A stretch of DNA of 64,000 nucleotides from Bosea sp. BIWAKO-01 (GTDB lineage Bacteria; Pseudomonadota; Alphaproteobacteria; Rhizobiales; Beijerinckiaceae), in assembly GCF_001748145.1 (NCBI RefSeq), contig NZ_BCQA01000001.1:4118501-4182500 (forward strand), written 5' to 3'. Positions within the stretch are counted from its first letter, which is position 1. Each line of letters starts with the position of its first letter. Both the position numbers and the translations under genes were made by a program. Below the pieces are notes generated by a model. That model searched no databases. It saw only the letters and a program-made list of their open reading frames with translations, and had not been told where the DNA came from. This document shows, in pieces, positions 32,238-41,059 of the stretch.

Positions 32238-32996
32238 ATGACCGACGCACCGCTGAATCGTCCACCCGTCACGGCCGCAATCCTGGTGATCGGCGACGAG
32301 ATCCTGTCGGGGCGGACGAAGGACAAGAATATCGGCTACATCGCCGAGTATCTGACCAATATCGGCATCGAGTTGCGCCAGGTTCGTGTCGTGCCCGATT
32401 CCCTCGACGAGATCGTCTCTGCGGTCAATGCATTGCGCTCTCGCTATACGTATGTCTTCACCACGGGCGGCATCGGCCCGACCCATGACGACATCACGGC
32501 CGACTCGGTCGCTGCGGCTTTCGGCGTGCCGATCAATGTCGATCCGCGCGCGGTCGCGATGCTGTCTGAGCGCTTTCCGCCGGACCAGCTCAACGAAGCG
32601 CGCATGCGCATGGCGCGCATTCCCGAGGGCGGGGAGCTGATTGCGAACTCCGTCTCGAAGGCTCCGGGCTTCATCATCGCCAATGTCATCGTCATGGCGG
32701 GCGTGCCGGCGATCATGCAGGCGATGCTCGACGTGGTCGGACCCACTCTCAAGACCGGAACGCGCATTCTGTCCGACACGGTGCGGGCAGGGCTGCGTGA
32801 AGGCGATATCGGCACGGCTCTCGGCGAGATCGCTCAGGCTCATCCGCAGGTCGCGATCGGCTCCTATCCCTTCTGGTCCGAGACTGGTCCTGATACGAAT
32901 GTCGTGGTGCGCTCGCGCGATCCTGAGAAATTAGATCAGGCGATGGCGGCGGTGAAGCAGATGGTCGAGCATGAACGCGCTCGATTACGTCGGTGA
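32238..32996 (+). CDS. CinA N-terminal/molybdopterin-binding MoCF domain protein
   Basis: 252 residues from the ATG at 32238 (GGAGGAG upstream). ILVIGDEILSGRTKDKNIGYIAEYL and FTTGGIGPTHDDIT are the MoCF/CinA N-terminal signature. The C-terminal CinA amidase domain is absent; this short form is common in alphaproteobacteria. The GGxGPTHDD loop suggests nucleotide or pterin binding. Some CinA relatives hydrolyse ADP-ribose or pyridine nucleotides. Function not certain. It is followed by an unusually AT-rich stretch. Confidence 0.85.
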   Translation: MTDAPLNRPPVTAAILVIGDEILSGRTKDKNIGYIAEYLTNIGIELRQVRVVPDSLDEIVSAVNALRSRYTYVFTTGGIGPTHDDITADSVAAAFGVPINVDPRAVAMLSERFPPDQLNEARMRMARIPEGGELIANSVSKAPGFIIANVIVMAGVPAIMQAMLDVVGPTLKTGTRILSDTVRAGLREGDIGTALGEIAQAHPQVAIGSYPFWSETGPDTNVVVRSRDPEKLDQAMAAVKQMVEHERARLRR

Positions 32997-33286
32997 CGTC
33001 TTTCATTTTTTGAGTTATTTTTGATTATATATTTGGAGATGTTCTTTTTATTAGATTGGTTTCTTTTGATAATTGCCAGAGTCAATCGATCTTATGTCTA
33101 TATGAATAAAAATCTATAGTTTTCGATGTATTTCTTGCTGTGAATGCAGCGCTAATTGTGTATTTTGAACCATTTATAAACCGCCATAATTTACCCTCAA
33201 CTTGCGGTCGGCTTGCCGGCAGCGCTCATGTCGACGCGGCGGTTCCGGGGGGAACGGTGTCGGTGCGGGCTGCATGTGTCCGGCCC
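32997..33286. other. AT-rich island without a recognisable gene
   Basis: About 190 nt (33000-33190) are strongly AT-rich, unlike anything else in this GC-rich window, with runs such as TTTTTTGAGTTATTTTTGAT and ATATATTTGGAG. Beyond 33190 the composition returns to normal and leads into the chemoreceptor remnant. I see no open frame with a credible product. It could be an imported fragment, a promoter-rich leader or a scar. Confidence 0.6.
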
Positions 33287-33749
33287 CTGATCGCCAATTC
33301 GAGCGAGCAGATCCCATACCGGCGTCAGTCTGGTGAAGAATGCCGGCGCGACGCTTCAGGAGATCGTCTCGGCTGCGAGCCGCGTCGCCTCGACGGTCAA
33401 CGAAATCTCGGAAGCAACGGCCGAGCAGGCCAATGGTATCGATGAGATGGCCAGGACCGTCGCTCATATGAACGAGATCACCCAGCAGAGCGCCCTGCTT
33501 GCCGATGAGAGTGCGAAGGTGGCGCAGGAGCTGAGGCAGGATACCGAGCGCTTGAGCGCGATGGTCGCAGCATTCCGGCTGCAAGATGGCGGACCAGGCT
33601 TCGAGTCCGTGATTGCGCGCCAGATCGTGCGGAGGGCGCCACATCTCACCAGGTCCATTCCCGCTCCGCCTTCGCCGCCTGCCGAGGGGGTGCCGAAGCT
33701 GAGGCGCGTCGTGTCAGGAGGCACTGCCGATGGCTGGTCGGAGTTCTGA
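33287..33749 (+). pseudogene. Remnant of a methyl-accepting chemotaxis protein (C-terminus only)
   Basis: The + strand encodes the tail of a chemoreceptor. LIANSSEQI (33287-33313) lies in one frame. SLVKNAGATLQEIVSAASRV and NEISEATAEQANGIDEM then run in another frame down to the stop at 33749. Seven bases separate the two conserved pieces where six would keep the frame, so there is a +1 shift. The sensor, membrane and most of the signalling regions are missing. A GTG at 33333 could in theory start a 138-residue tail protein, but a lone adaptor-side helix is unlikely to work as a receptor. Confidence 0.75.
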
Positions 33750-33864
33750 CACCCGCTGAAACACGACCGATTGGGGATGAAGCGGAACGCGCCTCTTGCC
33801 AGCGCCCCGCTTATAGGCTTTCCGGATTGTCACAGAAACCGTGACAGCCGCTCCGGAGCCCCCA

Positions 33865-34374
33865 ATGGCCGAACCGACCTCCAACAAGGCCTTCCCCGTC
33901 TCCTGGGATCAGTTCCATCGCGACGCGCGCGCGCTCGCCTGGCGGCTGGCCGAAAAGGGGCCCTTCGAGGCCATCGTCTGCATCACCCGCGGTGGTCTGG
34001 TACCGGCGGCGATCATCTGCCGCGAACTGGGCTTGCGCCTGATCGAGACGGTCTGCGTTGCGAGCTACCACGACTACAAGAACCAGTCCGAGCTCAAGGT
34101 GCTGAAGGACGTCGCTCCCTCGATCAGGGCGATCGGTGACGGCAAGGGGAAGGGTGTTCTGGTGGTCGACGACCTCACCGACACCGGGAAGACGGCGCGT
34201 GTCGTGCGCGAAATGCTGCCCAATGCCCATTTCGCCACGGTCTATGCGAAGCCGGCCGGGGTGCCGACGGTCGACACTTTCGTGACCGAGGTCAGCCAGG
34301 ACACCTGGATCTATTTTCCCTGGGATATGGGACTGGCCTATGTCGAGCCGATCGCCAAGGATCACAAGGGCTGA
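33865..34374 (+). CDS. gpt: Xanthine(-guanine) phosphoribosyltransferase
   Basis: 169 residues from the ATG at 33865; an in-frame GTG at 33841 gives a longer version. The PRPP-binding loop [17 protein letters not shown] is the type I phosphoribosyltransferase motif. [19 protein letters not shown] and [17 protein letters not shown] at the ends match Gpt. It converts xanthine or guanine to the nucleotide in purine salvage. Transcribed alone and convergent with the EamA gene. Confidence 0.88.
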   Translation: MAEPTSNKAFPVSWDQFHRDARALAWRLAEKGPFEAIVCITRGGLVPAAIICRELGLRLIETVCVASYHDYKNQSELKVLKDVAPSIRAIGDGKGKGVLVVDDLTDTGKTARVVREMLPNAHFATVYAKPAGVPTVDTFVTEVSQDTWIYFPWDMGLAYVEPIAKDHKG

Positions 34375-34445
34375 GCCCGGGCTTCGCTGCTTGAGAAGTC
34401 ATTCCGGGCGCAGCAACGTGTCTGGAACGACCGGGCAGGGGCTCG

Positions 34446-35411
34446 TTACGCCAGACTGCGCGCGCGCAGCGCGATCAACATGCCGGTGATTGCGAGGGCC
34501 ATGCCGGCGATTTCGATCGGGGATGGTCGCTCGCCAAGCAGGAGCGCACCGGCGAGCGCGGTGACGACCGGCACCAGCGGCAGGAACAGGGCCGCCCGCC
34601 CGGCGCCGAGGATCGCGACGGCCTGCGTATAGAGAAACAGCGCGAAGGCGCCGACCAGCAATCCTTGATAGATCGCCTGGAGCGCTATGGCTGAAAGTGC
34701 CGCCTGCGCCAGATGCACGGGCATCACCAGTGCGACGAGCGGCAGGAGCGGCACCGACAGCAGGCATGTCGCCATGGTGACTTCGATCGCATCAGCACCC
34801 CAGCGCCGGCAGAGCAGGCCGAAGGCCGACCAGAGCAGGGCGATCAGCACGAAGAGCATGTCGCCGATCCAGGCGCCTTCGCGCGTCGGCGTGTTGGCGA
34901 GGGCCTCCATCGAGAACAGCGCGACGCCGAGAACGATGACGCTGAGACCGGCGAGGCGGGCCGTGCTCGCGCGCTCGCCGAGCACCCACCATGCGAGCAA
35001 TGCGGTGCAGACCGGGATCAGTCCGGGCGAGATGACCGAGGAATGCAGGGCGGGGGCGAAATGGGCGCCGCCGACGAGGATCAGGCTGTAGGTCGGGCCG
35101 ACGATCGCGGTCAGGATGAGGGCTCGCCGCCAGCCGAGCTTGCCGACCGGAAAGGGCTTCATGCGCCTGAGCGCGAAGGGCACCAGCACAAGCGCGGCGG
35201 CTGCAAAGCGCAGGATCGTGACATCGGCAGCGGTCATGCCATCCGCGACTGATTGCCGTGAGATCACGGCCTGAATGCCCCAGATCGCTGCCGCCAGGAT
35301 GCCGCAGGCAAAGCCGAGCCAGGGGCGTTGCTGCCTGGCGAGAGGCAGCGGGTGCGGCCGGATGGCTTGGTTCACGCGAAAACTCTCGGAGGGGCGGCGA
35401 AGCAGCGCCAT
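34446..35411 (-). CDS. EamA/DMT family permease
   Basis: About 321 residues from the ATG at 35411; the GTG at 35375 is an alternative with a better GAGAG site. Ten hydrophobic segments form two EamA repeats. The first begins ACGILAAAIWGIQAVISRQ and ends with GLSVIVLGVALFS; the second begins GDMLFVLIALLWSAFGLL and ends with EIAGMALAITGMLIALRAR. This is the drug/metabolite exporter superfamily; the substrate cannot be told from sequence. The longer frame reaching 35615 is non-coding. Confidence 0.87.
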   Translation of the reverse strand: MALLRRPSESFRVNQAIRPHPLPLARQQRPWLGFACGILAAAIWGIQAVISRQSVADGMTAADVTILRFAAAALVLVPFALRRMKPFPVGKLGWRRALILTAIVGPTYSLILVGGAHFAPALHSSVISPGLIPVCTALLAWWVLGERASTARLAGLSVIVLGVALFSMEALANTPTREGAWIGDMLFVLIALLWSAFGLLCRRWGADAIEVTMATCLLSVPLLPLVALVMPVHLAQAALSAIALQAIYQGLLVGAFALFLYTQAVAILGAGRAALFLPLVPVVTALAGALLLGERPSPIEIAGMALAITGMLIALRARSLA

Positions 35412-35833
35412 ATGCGGGCTGTCGACATACAGCGACAAGCGCGGTGGACAGGCGACGGGGCTGTTGGCGGCGCATGGCGCAGCGACGCGAGTTTTCTCTG
35501 GCAGAGAGTGGAAGGCGACCATGGTGCCTGCCCGCTGCGCTGCTTCTTCAGGCCTCGCGTACAAGCCCGGTAACTCAGGTCGGGCGAGCGCTGGGGAGGA
35601 GGGGGAGCCCGGCACGAGGCAGGCAACGTCTCGGCCAGTTCGTCATCGCCTTAACAGCTTTTGCATGGTTTGCCGTTACGTCATGGCGGGGGCGATCGGG
35701 CTGCGAGCGTCGATGCGCAAGCCGGGGAAGGCAGGCGCGGCGGTGTGTGCCCTTTCCCGGGGGCATAGTTTGCAGCGCGACCTCGCTGATGGCAGCCCGA
35801 AATGAGAAGAGCAGGACGGTGAGGGGAAGGGCA
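35412..35833. other. Intergenic region between divergent EamA and PIG-L genes
   Basis: About 420 nt. Open frames on both strands run through but show no family similarity or credible ribosome site. It must contain the promoters of both flanking genes; I cannot point to one with confidence. No strong hairpin seen. Confidence 0.5.
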
Positions 35834-36721
35834 ATGCAGCAAAGGCCAGGATTTCTGGAGAATTCCGTCATCATCGGCGCCCACCCCGACGATGAACTGC
35901 TCTGGTTCAATTCCATTCTGCGCGACGCTGACGAGGTCATCATCGTCTACCGCCATTTCTGGGGGAAGCCCGGGATTGGTGAAGCGCGGGCTGCCGCGAT
36001 CGCCGAATATCCCCGCGGCAACGTCACCTGCCTCGATGTGGACGAGTCGGGCGCCTATGGCTGCGCCAACTGGGCCGATCCCGTGCTGACCGGGGCCGGC
36101 ATCGGTTTCGGCATAGAGGCCGAGCGCCGGGCAATGACGCGCATCGCCCGCAAGTCCGTTGCAGCCCTGCCGGCGGTGAAGCTCGAGCGCATCGCCGCCG
36201 CCAGCGTATCCAGGGCCTATGAAGCGAATTTTCAGATCATATGCGAGTTGCTGAGACGGCGCCTGCGGCCCGAGATGAACGTCTTCACGCATAATCCCTG
36301 GGGCGAGTACGGACATGAAGAGCATATCCAGGTGTTCCGCGCCCTGAATTTGCTGCGCGAGGAGATCGGCTTTCGGCTCTGGATGTCGAATTACTGCACT
36401 GAACGCGCCTTGCCCCTGGCGATGCGTCATTTCTCGCGTGCGCCTGGTGATTACATCAGATTGCCGACCGACAAGGTCTTCGCCAATGCGGTCGCGGCCG
36501 TCTACCGCAAGCACAATTGCTGGACCTGGGACGATAATTGGGCATGGTTCGACGAGGAATGCTTCATGGAAGCGCCGCGGGAGGCCTCGACGACGGCAGC
36601 GCACCGGCACCTCTTTCCGCTCAATTTCTTCACCATTGGCGAGGAGCGGCCCAGGAATTGGCTGCCCGTGGCCATGACGATATCGGCGGCGTTCGCGTTC
36701 ACCCTTGCCGAGGCAATCTGA
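35834..36721 (+). CDS. PIG-L family deacetylase-like protein
   Basis: 295 residues from the ATG at 35834 after a GAGGGGAAGGG site. The N-terminal VIIGAHPDDELLWFNSIL carries the Zn-binding AHPDDE motif of the PIG-L/LmbE fold. HNPWGEYGHEEHIQVFRAL supplies the third metal His. These enzymes remove N-acetyl groups from glucosamine-like sugars. The C-terminal 100 residues are not typical of the short PIG-L core and may define a subfamily. The frame is open upstream to 35258 but without homology. Confidence 0.82.
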   Translation: MQQRPGFLENSVIIGAHPDDELLWFNSILRDADEVIIVYRHFWGKPGIGEARAAAIAEYPRGNVTCLDVDESGAYGCANWADPVLTGAGIGFGIEAERRAMTRIARKSVAALPAVKLERIAAASVSRAYEANFQIICELLRRRLRPEMNVFTHNPWGEYGHEEHIQVFRALNLLREEIGFRLWMSNYCTERALPLAMRHFSRAPGDYIRLPTDKVFANAVAAVYRKHNCWTWDDNWAWFDEECFMEAPREASTTAAHRHLFPLNFFTIGEERPRNWLPVAMTISAAFAFTLAEAI

Positions 36722-37150
36722 ACCGGACGGAATCTGGGTTTGGCGCTCGCTCTGGCGGTTCAGGTCCGGCGGGCGCCCTGCCAATCGTACCGAACGCAGT
36801 CGCGGCGGCGATGCGGGTGAGGAGAACTGCCTAAAGTCTTGGGGCGTCGTCGTTTCCTGGATGCGCGGCCATCCCTCGCACTGCTCTGCTTTGGCTTCAT
36901 TGAGACACAACATTTGTTGTGGTGCACATTTCTGCCGCAAATCAAGGGTAGTGAGCGGTTGCCCGGCAGGGTTCGGCAAGTTCAAATCGCCAACTCTGTG
37001 CCTGCGCTTAAGCCTATCATCGCTATCCATATCTTCTTCTTGGTCATAAGTCCGAGATCCTTCTCTCTATGATCGATTGACGTTCCCGCGAACGAGGGGG
37101 TCGCGGAGAGTTATATTGTCAATCATCATAAGAAAAAAGAAAGGGACGGA
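36722..37150. other. Intergenic region with a CACAACA-TT-TGTTGTG palindrome
   Basis: About 430 nt. Small frames on both strands (for example 36839-37072) have no credible product. A 7-bp perfect dyad, CACAACA and TGTTGTG with a 2-nt spacer (36906-36921), looks like a regulator site. The last 60 nt before 37151 are AT-rich with a strong AAGAAAGGGACGGA ribosome site, fitting a promoter for the membrane-protein gene. Confidence 0.5.
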
Positions 37151-38353
37151 ATGATTTCATTCCATCAACTTAAGACTCGCAGCATCAGCGCTGGAGCGCT
37201 GTTCCTCCTGGCCACCTGCCTGGTTGTCATCTTCGCCATTGCACAGGCACGTGCCGAAACCCGGCCCCGCTCCGGAGTCGCTTCGTCGTCTCCGGCAGCC
37301 TCATCTCATTCAGCGCGCGATTGGGTGGCTAATGATCTACCGGAAGTGGCCCCGCCCCGGCGCGATGGCAGCCTTCGCCTCACGGGAGATCGTGCGGCTG
37401 CGGGAGCGGCCAATGCCGGACGTCGTCCTGTAGCAGCGGCCAATCGCAGTCGCCTTCCTGCGCCAGCGACCGATGCCGGTCGTGCTCTTCCGGCGGAGGC
37501 CAGTGCCGAGCGTCCGTCTGCGGCAGAGACCATTGCTGATCATCCTCTTGCGACAGAGGTCAGTGCCGAGCGTTCGGCTGCGGCAGACGCCATCGCTGAC
37601 CATCCTCTCGCGGCAGAGGTCAGTGCCGATCATCCCCCTGCGTCCGAGGCCAATGCTGTTTCGAGCATCGTCGCGGACAGTGTTACAGCGCCGGCCGCCA
37701 AGTTCGTGAGCTCGGCGCTGCGGCCGATCACCTTCAGCCTGCTGATCGCCAAGCCTGGGGAGTTGCTGAAGTCAGCCATCAAGGTGATGCATCTGCTCGG
37801 CATCATTCTGGGGCTGGGCGCCGCGACGGTCCTCGATCTCGTGATCGTCAAGTTCCTTATTTCCGGAAAGATCAAGTCTGACCAGATTGCAATGGTCAAA
37901 TTCATGACCGGTATCGTATCGGCTGGCCTCGCGGTGCTCTGGATTTCCGGAATTCTGTACCTGACGCATTACGCGGTGTTTGATCCGGTCAAGCTCTGGA
38001 ATGAGAAGGTCTGGGCCAAGATCGCGATCGTCGGCGTTCTTACGATCAACGGCTATTTCATCCACCATACGGTGCTGCCGCTGATGGAAAAGCAGATCGG
38101 GCGGTCACTCTTCGCCGGTCTGACGCGCAAGCAGATTGCGATGATGATGGTCTTCGGCACGGTCTCGGCGACATCCTGGTATGTGCCGCTGATTCTGGGC
38201 GCCATGCCGCATTTCAACTTCATCGTGCCGGCTCCGCGGCTGCTCGTGGCCTATGCGCTCATCCTGCTCATCGCCATCGCAGCGACCCAAGGCTTGGTCG
38301 ACACCATCCGGCGTCGCGGCGTCCTGGAGCCCCGGCTGCAACCCGCAATCTGA
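37151..38353 (+). CDS. Membrane protein with repetitive periplasmic linker
   Basis: 400 residues from the ATG at 37151. An N-terminal hydrophobic segment ending in AQARA (about residues 15-35) looks like a signal peptide or anchor. Residues about 36-180 form an Ala-rich, low-complexity linker holding 2.5 copies of a 20-residue repeat (unit EVSAERxxAAxxIADHPLAx). The C-terminal half has about five membrane helices (MHLLGIILGLGAATVLDLVIV, MTGIVSAGLAVLWISGILYL, IAIVGVLTINGYFIHHTVLP, MMVFGTVSATSWYVPLIL and a last one). I do not recognise the family. A strong terminator follows at 38410. Confidence 0.8.
   Translation: MISFHQLKTRSISAGALFLLATCLVVIFAIAQARAETRPRSGVASSSPAASSHSARDWVANDLPEVAPPRRDGSLRLTGDRAAAGAANAGRRPVAAANRSRLPAPATDAGRALPAEASAERPSAAETIADHPLATEVSAERSAAADAIADHPLAAEVSADHPPASEANAVSSIVADSVTAPAAKFVSSALRPITFSLLIAKPGELLKSAIKVMHLLGIILGLGAATVLDLVIVKFLISGKIKSDQIAMVKFMTGIVSAGLAVLWISGILYLTHYAVFDPVKLWNEKVWAKIAIVGVLTINGYFIHHTVLPLMEKQIGRSLFAGLTRKQIAMMMVFGTVSATSWYVPLILGAMPHFNFIVPAPRLLVAYALILLIAIAATQGLVDTIRRRGVLEPRLQPAI
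37496..37645 (+). repeat. In-frame 60-bp tandem repeat, 2.5 copies
   Basis: Units 37496-37555 and 37556-37615 and a half unit 37616-37645 encode EASAERPSAAETIADHPLAT, EVSAERSAAADAIADHPLAA and EVSADHPPAS. Unit length divisible by three keeps the frame, so copy number could vary without breaking the protein. Confidence 0.85.
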
Positions 38354-38409
38354 CGCTGCCACGACTGTCTGCGCGCCCGTTCAGTGCGCAGCCTGGACTG
38401 CAAATCGAT

Positions 38410-38452
38410 GGGCGGTTGCCTGGTCGCGAATGACCAAGGCAACCGCCCTTTT
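38410..38452 (+). terminator. Rho-independent terminator
   Basis: GGGCGGTTGCC (38410-38420) pairs with GGCAACCGCCC (38438-38448), with a second inner pair TGGTC/GACCA, followed by TTTT. It lies 57 nt after the membrane-protein stop at 38353 and ends that transcript. Confidence 0.88.
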
Positions 38453-38630
38453 GCGTTCGACGGGGAACTGCGCCCCAAATGGGCACCGACGTCATTGTGC
38501 TGGATCTGGCTGGATGCAAAGCAATTCGAGTGGAGAGCGAGGGGCTCTCCGCCGCATTCGCGTTGAAACCATGCGGCATCCCGCTACGGTGAACGTTCAA
38601 AGGAAACGCCAGCCGGGAGCAGAGCCAGAT

Positions 38631-40211
38631 ATGGCCGCCACCGACATGACCGCGTCGGCTTTCGACGCAAAAGCAGCGCGCATCACGCTGTTCCGGGCGC
38701 TGCTTCAGGCTGTTGCACGGCATGGCAAGCAACGTGTCGCGCTCGAGGATCCCGAGCGCCAGCCAGTGACCTTCGGCCGGCTCGTACTGGGAGCGCTGGT
38801 TCTCGGACGAAAGCTCGCCGTGGGCACGGAGCTGGGAGAGCGCGTCGGGCTGATGCTGCCCAATGTCCAGGGCATGGCCGTGACGTTGTTCGGGCTTTCT
38901 GCCTTCGGTCGCGTGCCGGCACTGCTGAACTTCACAGCGGGGGTGAAGAACCTGCGGGCCGCGGCCGAACTCGCCAGCTTGCGGACGATCGTCACCTCGC
39001 GCCGCTTCGTCAACCAGGCCAAACTCGACGATGAGATCGCAGCACTCGGCGAGGGCAGGCGGGTCGTCTATCTCGAGGATATCCGTCGGGACTTGACCAG
39101 TTTCGACAAGATGCTGGCCGCCATCCAAAGTCTCGCTCCGGCATTTGCGCTGCGGGCCTATGAGCGACAGCCGGATGATCCGGCTGTCGTGCTGTTCACC
39201 TCGGGCACCGAGGGCAAGCCGAAGGGCGTCGTGCTCAGCCACGCCAATCTGGTTTCGAATACCCGCCAGATCTTTGCGCTTGCAGCAGGCTTTCTCTCCG
39301 AGCGCGACATCGTCATGAACGCGCTGCCGGCCTTCCATTCCTTCGGCCTGACCGCAGGGCTGCTGATGCCGCTGCTGCACGGCATGAAGGTCGTGCTCTA
39401 TCCGAGCCCGCTTCATTACAAGCAGGTGCCGAAGCTGATCGGCGAAATGGGTTGCACCTTCCTGTTCTCGACCGACACGTTCCTGCAGGGTTATGCGCGC
39501 GCTGCCGATCCCGACGATCTGAAGAGCGTGCGCTATGTCGTGGCCGGAGCCGAGCGGGTGAAGCCAGAGACTCGCGCGATGTGGCAGCCCTACGACACGA
39601 CGATCCTCGAAGGCTATGGCTGTACCGAATGCTCGCCGGTGCTCGCCTGCAACACCCCGGTCGCGACCCGCGAGGGCAGCGTCGGAAAGCTGCTGCCGGG
39701 CATCGAGGCGCGGCTCGATCCGGTCGAAGGCATTCACGAAGGCGGGCGGCTGAACGTCCGCGGCCCGAACGTGATGCTGGGCTATCTCAGCGCAGACGAG
39801 CCCGGACGCGTCGCTCCCCCCGAAGGCGGCTGGCACGATACCGGGGACATCGTGGTGCTCGAGGACGGCTTCGTCAGCATCCGCGGCAGGGCCAAGCGAT
39901 TCGCCAAGCTCGGCGGCGAGATGGTCTCGCTGGCTGCGGTGGAATCAATGGTGGCGGCCCTCTGGCCCGGGTTCAATCATGTCGTCGTCGCGCTACCGGA
40001 TGTGCGCAAGGGCGAGCAACTCGTGCTGGTCACCGAAAAACCTGATGCCGACAAGGCTGCGTTGCAGGCGGCGGCGAAACAGCAGGGCTTCCCTGAGCTG
40101 TGGACGCCGCGCGCAATTTTGGTCGCACGCGCGATTCCGGTGCTGGGCAACGGCAAGATCGACTATGGTGCGACGCGCGAGCTTGCGTCGACGATGCGGG
40201 CGCTGCTGTGA
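38631..40211 (+). CDS. AMP-dependent acyl-activating enzyme (Aas C-terminal-like)
   Basis: 526 residues from the ATG at 38631; the frame is open further upstream but across a terminator. The ATP-binding P-loop VVLFTSGTEGKPKGVVLSHANL, the core ILEGYGCTECSPVLACN, and WHDTGDIVVLEDGFVSIRGRAKRFAKLGGEM are the adenylate-forming family motifs; the C-terminal catalytic Lys is in LGNGKIDY. It most resembles the synthetase half of Aas, which loads fatty acids for phospholipid repair, but it lacks the acyltransferase half. Substrate not certain. Confidence 0.88.
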   Translation: MAATDMTASAFDAKAARITLFRALLQAVARHGKQRVALEDPERQPVTFGRLVLGALVLGRKLAVGTELGERVGLMLPNVQGMAVTLFGLSAFGRVPALLNFTAGVKNLRAAAELASLRTIVTSRRFVNQAKLDDEIAALGEGRRVVYLEDIRRDLTSFDKMLAAIQSLAPAFALRAYERQPDDPAVVLFTSGTEGKPKGVVLSHANLVSNTRQIFALAAGFLSERDIVMNALPAFHSFGLTAGLLMPLLHGMKVVLYPSPLHYKQVPKLIGEMGCTFLFSTDTFLQGYARAADPDDLKSVRYVVAGAERVKPETRAMWQPYDTTILEGYGCTECSPVLACNTPVATREGSVGKLLPGIEARLDPVEGIHEGGRLNVRGPNVMLGYLSADEPGRVAPPEGGWHDTGDIVVLEDGFVSIRGRAKRFAKLGGEMVSLAAVESMVAALWPGFNHVVVALPDVRKGEQLVLVTEKPDADKAALQAAAKQQGFPELWTPRAILVARAIPVLGNGKIDYGATRELASTMRALL

Positions 40212-40241
40212 CGCCATAATTCTACGGTTAATGCCCGAGTC

Positions 40242-40904
40242 ATGATCATGACGGCCGCCTCTTCCCTCGTCGCAATGATGCGCATCGCAGCGCTCCTGCC
40301 GGCTCTTTCCTTTGCTGGCCCCGCCGATCTCGCGGCGCAGGCGCCGAGCCAGACCTACGAGCGGCGGGACGAATGCATCGAGGCGGGACGGCTCACTGCG
40401 GCGCAATGCGATTTCGCCTATCGCAATGCCCGGGCCGAATTCGAGGAGAAGGCGCCACGCTATGCGTCGCGCGCCCTGTGCGAGCGCAGCCACAAGCGCT
40501 GTGGTGCACAGGTTTCCTCGACGGGCGGCTGGGACTCCTTTGGCCGCGGCGGCGCGACCTATGTGCCGCGCTTCACCGGTATCCGCGTCACCGGGGAGGG
40601 AACTGCGAGCCGTGCCCTGCCCGTGGTCGAGGGCGCGACGAAGATCGCCTTCACCGGCCGCTCGATCACGATACTCGAGGACAAGATCGGTGGGCGGCGT
40701 GGCGTCATCGGCCAGGCCAGCTCGATCGGGAGAGGCGGGCGCGGTCACGATCCGCAGGAGAGCGGCCCCTATGTGAAGCGTGGCGACCGTGACGACACCG
40801 TGCGCGTGCCGATGGAGCAGAAGCGCATCGGCTCCGATGTTGCGCCGGGGCTCTATGTCGATCCTGACGGCGTCGAGTGGTACAAGCCCGCTCGCCGGCA
40901 TTGA
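40242..40904 (+). CDS. Exported DUF1190-like protein
   Basis: 220 residues. A signal peptide (MMRIAALLPALSFAGPADLAAQA) is followed by a four-Cys region, DECIEAGRLTAAQCDFAYRNA then APRYASRALCERSHKRC, which matches the DUF1190 pattern of paired cysteines. The C-terminal half is Gly-rich and charged. Function unknown. Starts at 40242, 40248 or 40275 are possible. It directly follows the acyl-activating enzyme (30-nt gap) and precedes tRNA-Leu. Confidence 0.72.
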   Translation: MIMTAASSLVAMMRIAALLPALSFAGPADLAAQAPSQTYERRDECIEAGRLTAAQCDFAYRNARAEFEEKAPRYASRALCERSHKRCGAQVSSTGGWDSFGRGGATYVPRFTGIRVTGEGTASRALPVVEGATKIAFTGRSITILEDKIGGRRGVIGQASSIGRGGRGHDPQESGPYVKRGDRDDTVRVPMEQKRIGSDVAPGLYVDPDGVEWYKPARRH

Positions 40905-40947
40905 GGCGCTTGCGCCCGCCGTCTGCTGTCGCTAGGGCTGCGTCCAT

Positions 40948-41033
40948 GCGGACGTGGCGAAACTGGTAGACGCACGAGACTTAAAATCTTGCGCCCTAAA
41001 GGCTTGCGGGTTCGAGTCCCGCCGTCCGCACCA
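40948..41033 (+). tRNA. tRNA-Leu (anticodon TAA)
   Basis: 86 nt with encoded CCA. Acceptor arms GCGGACG (40948-40954) and CGTCCGC (41023-41029) pair fully. The D-arm GGCGAAACTGGTAGACGC, anticodon stem CGAGA/TCTTG with loop CTTAAAA, a long variable arm and the T-arm GCGGGTTCGAGTCCCGC are all present. The long variable arm and TAA anticodon identify leucine. Confidence 0.96.
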
Positions 41034-41059
41034 AGTTTGCCTTGCAGCGATTGCGCGGA

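Noticed and set aside
36839..37072. 77-residue plus-strand frame
   Set aside because: No recognisable domain, no ribosome site, in a gap with promoter-like sequence.
37496..37645. Tandem repeats considered as a CRISPR array
   Set aside because: Units are contiguous without spacers and encode an in-frame protein repeat.
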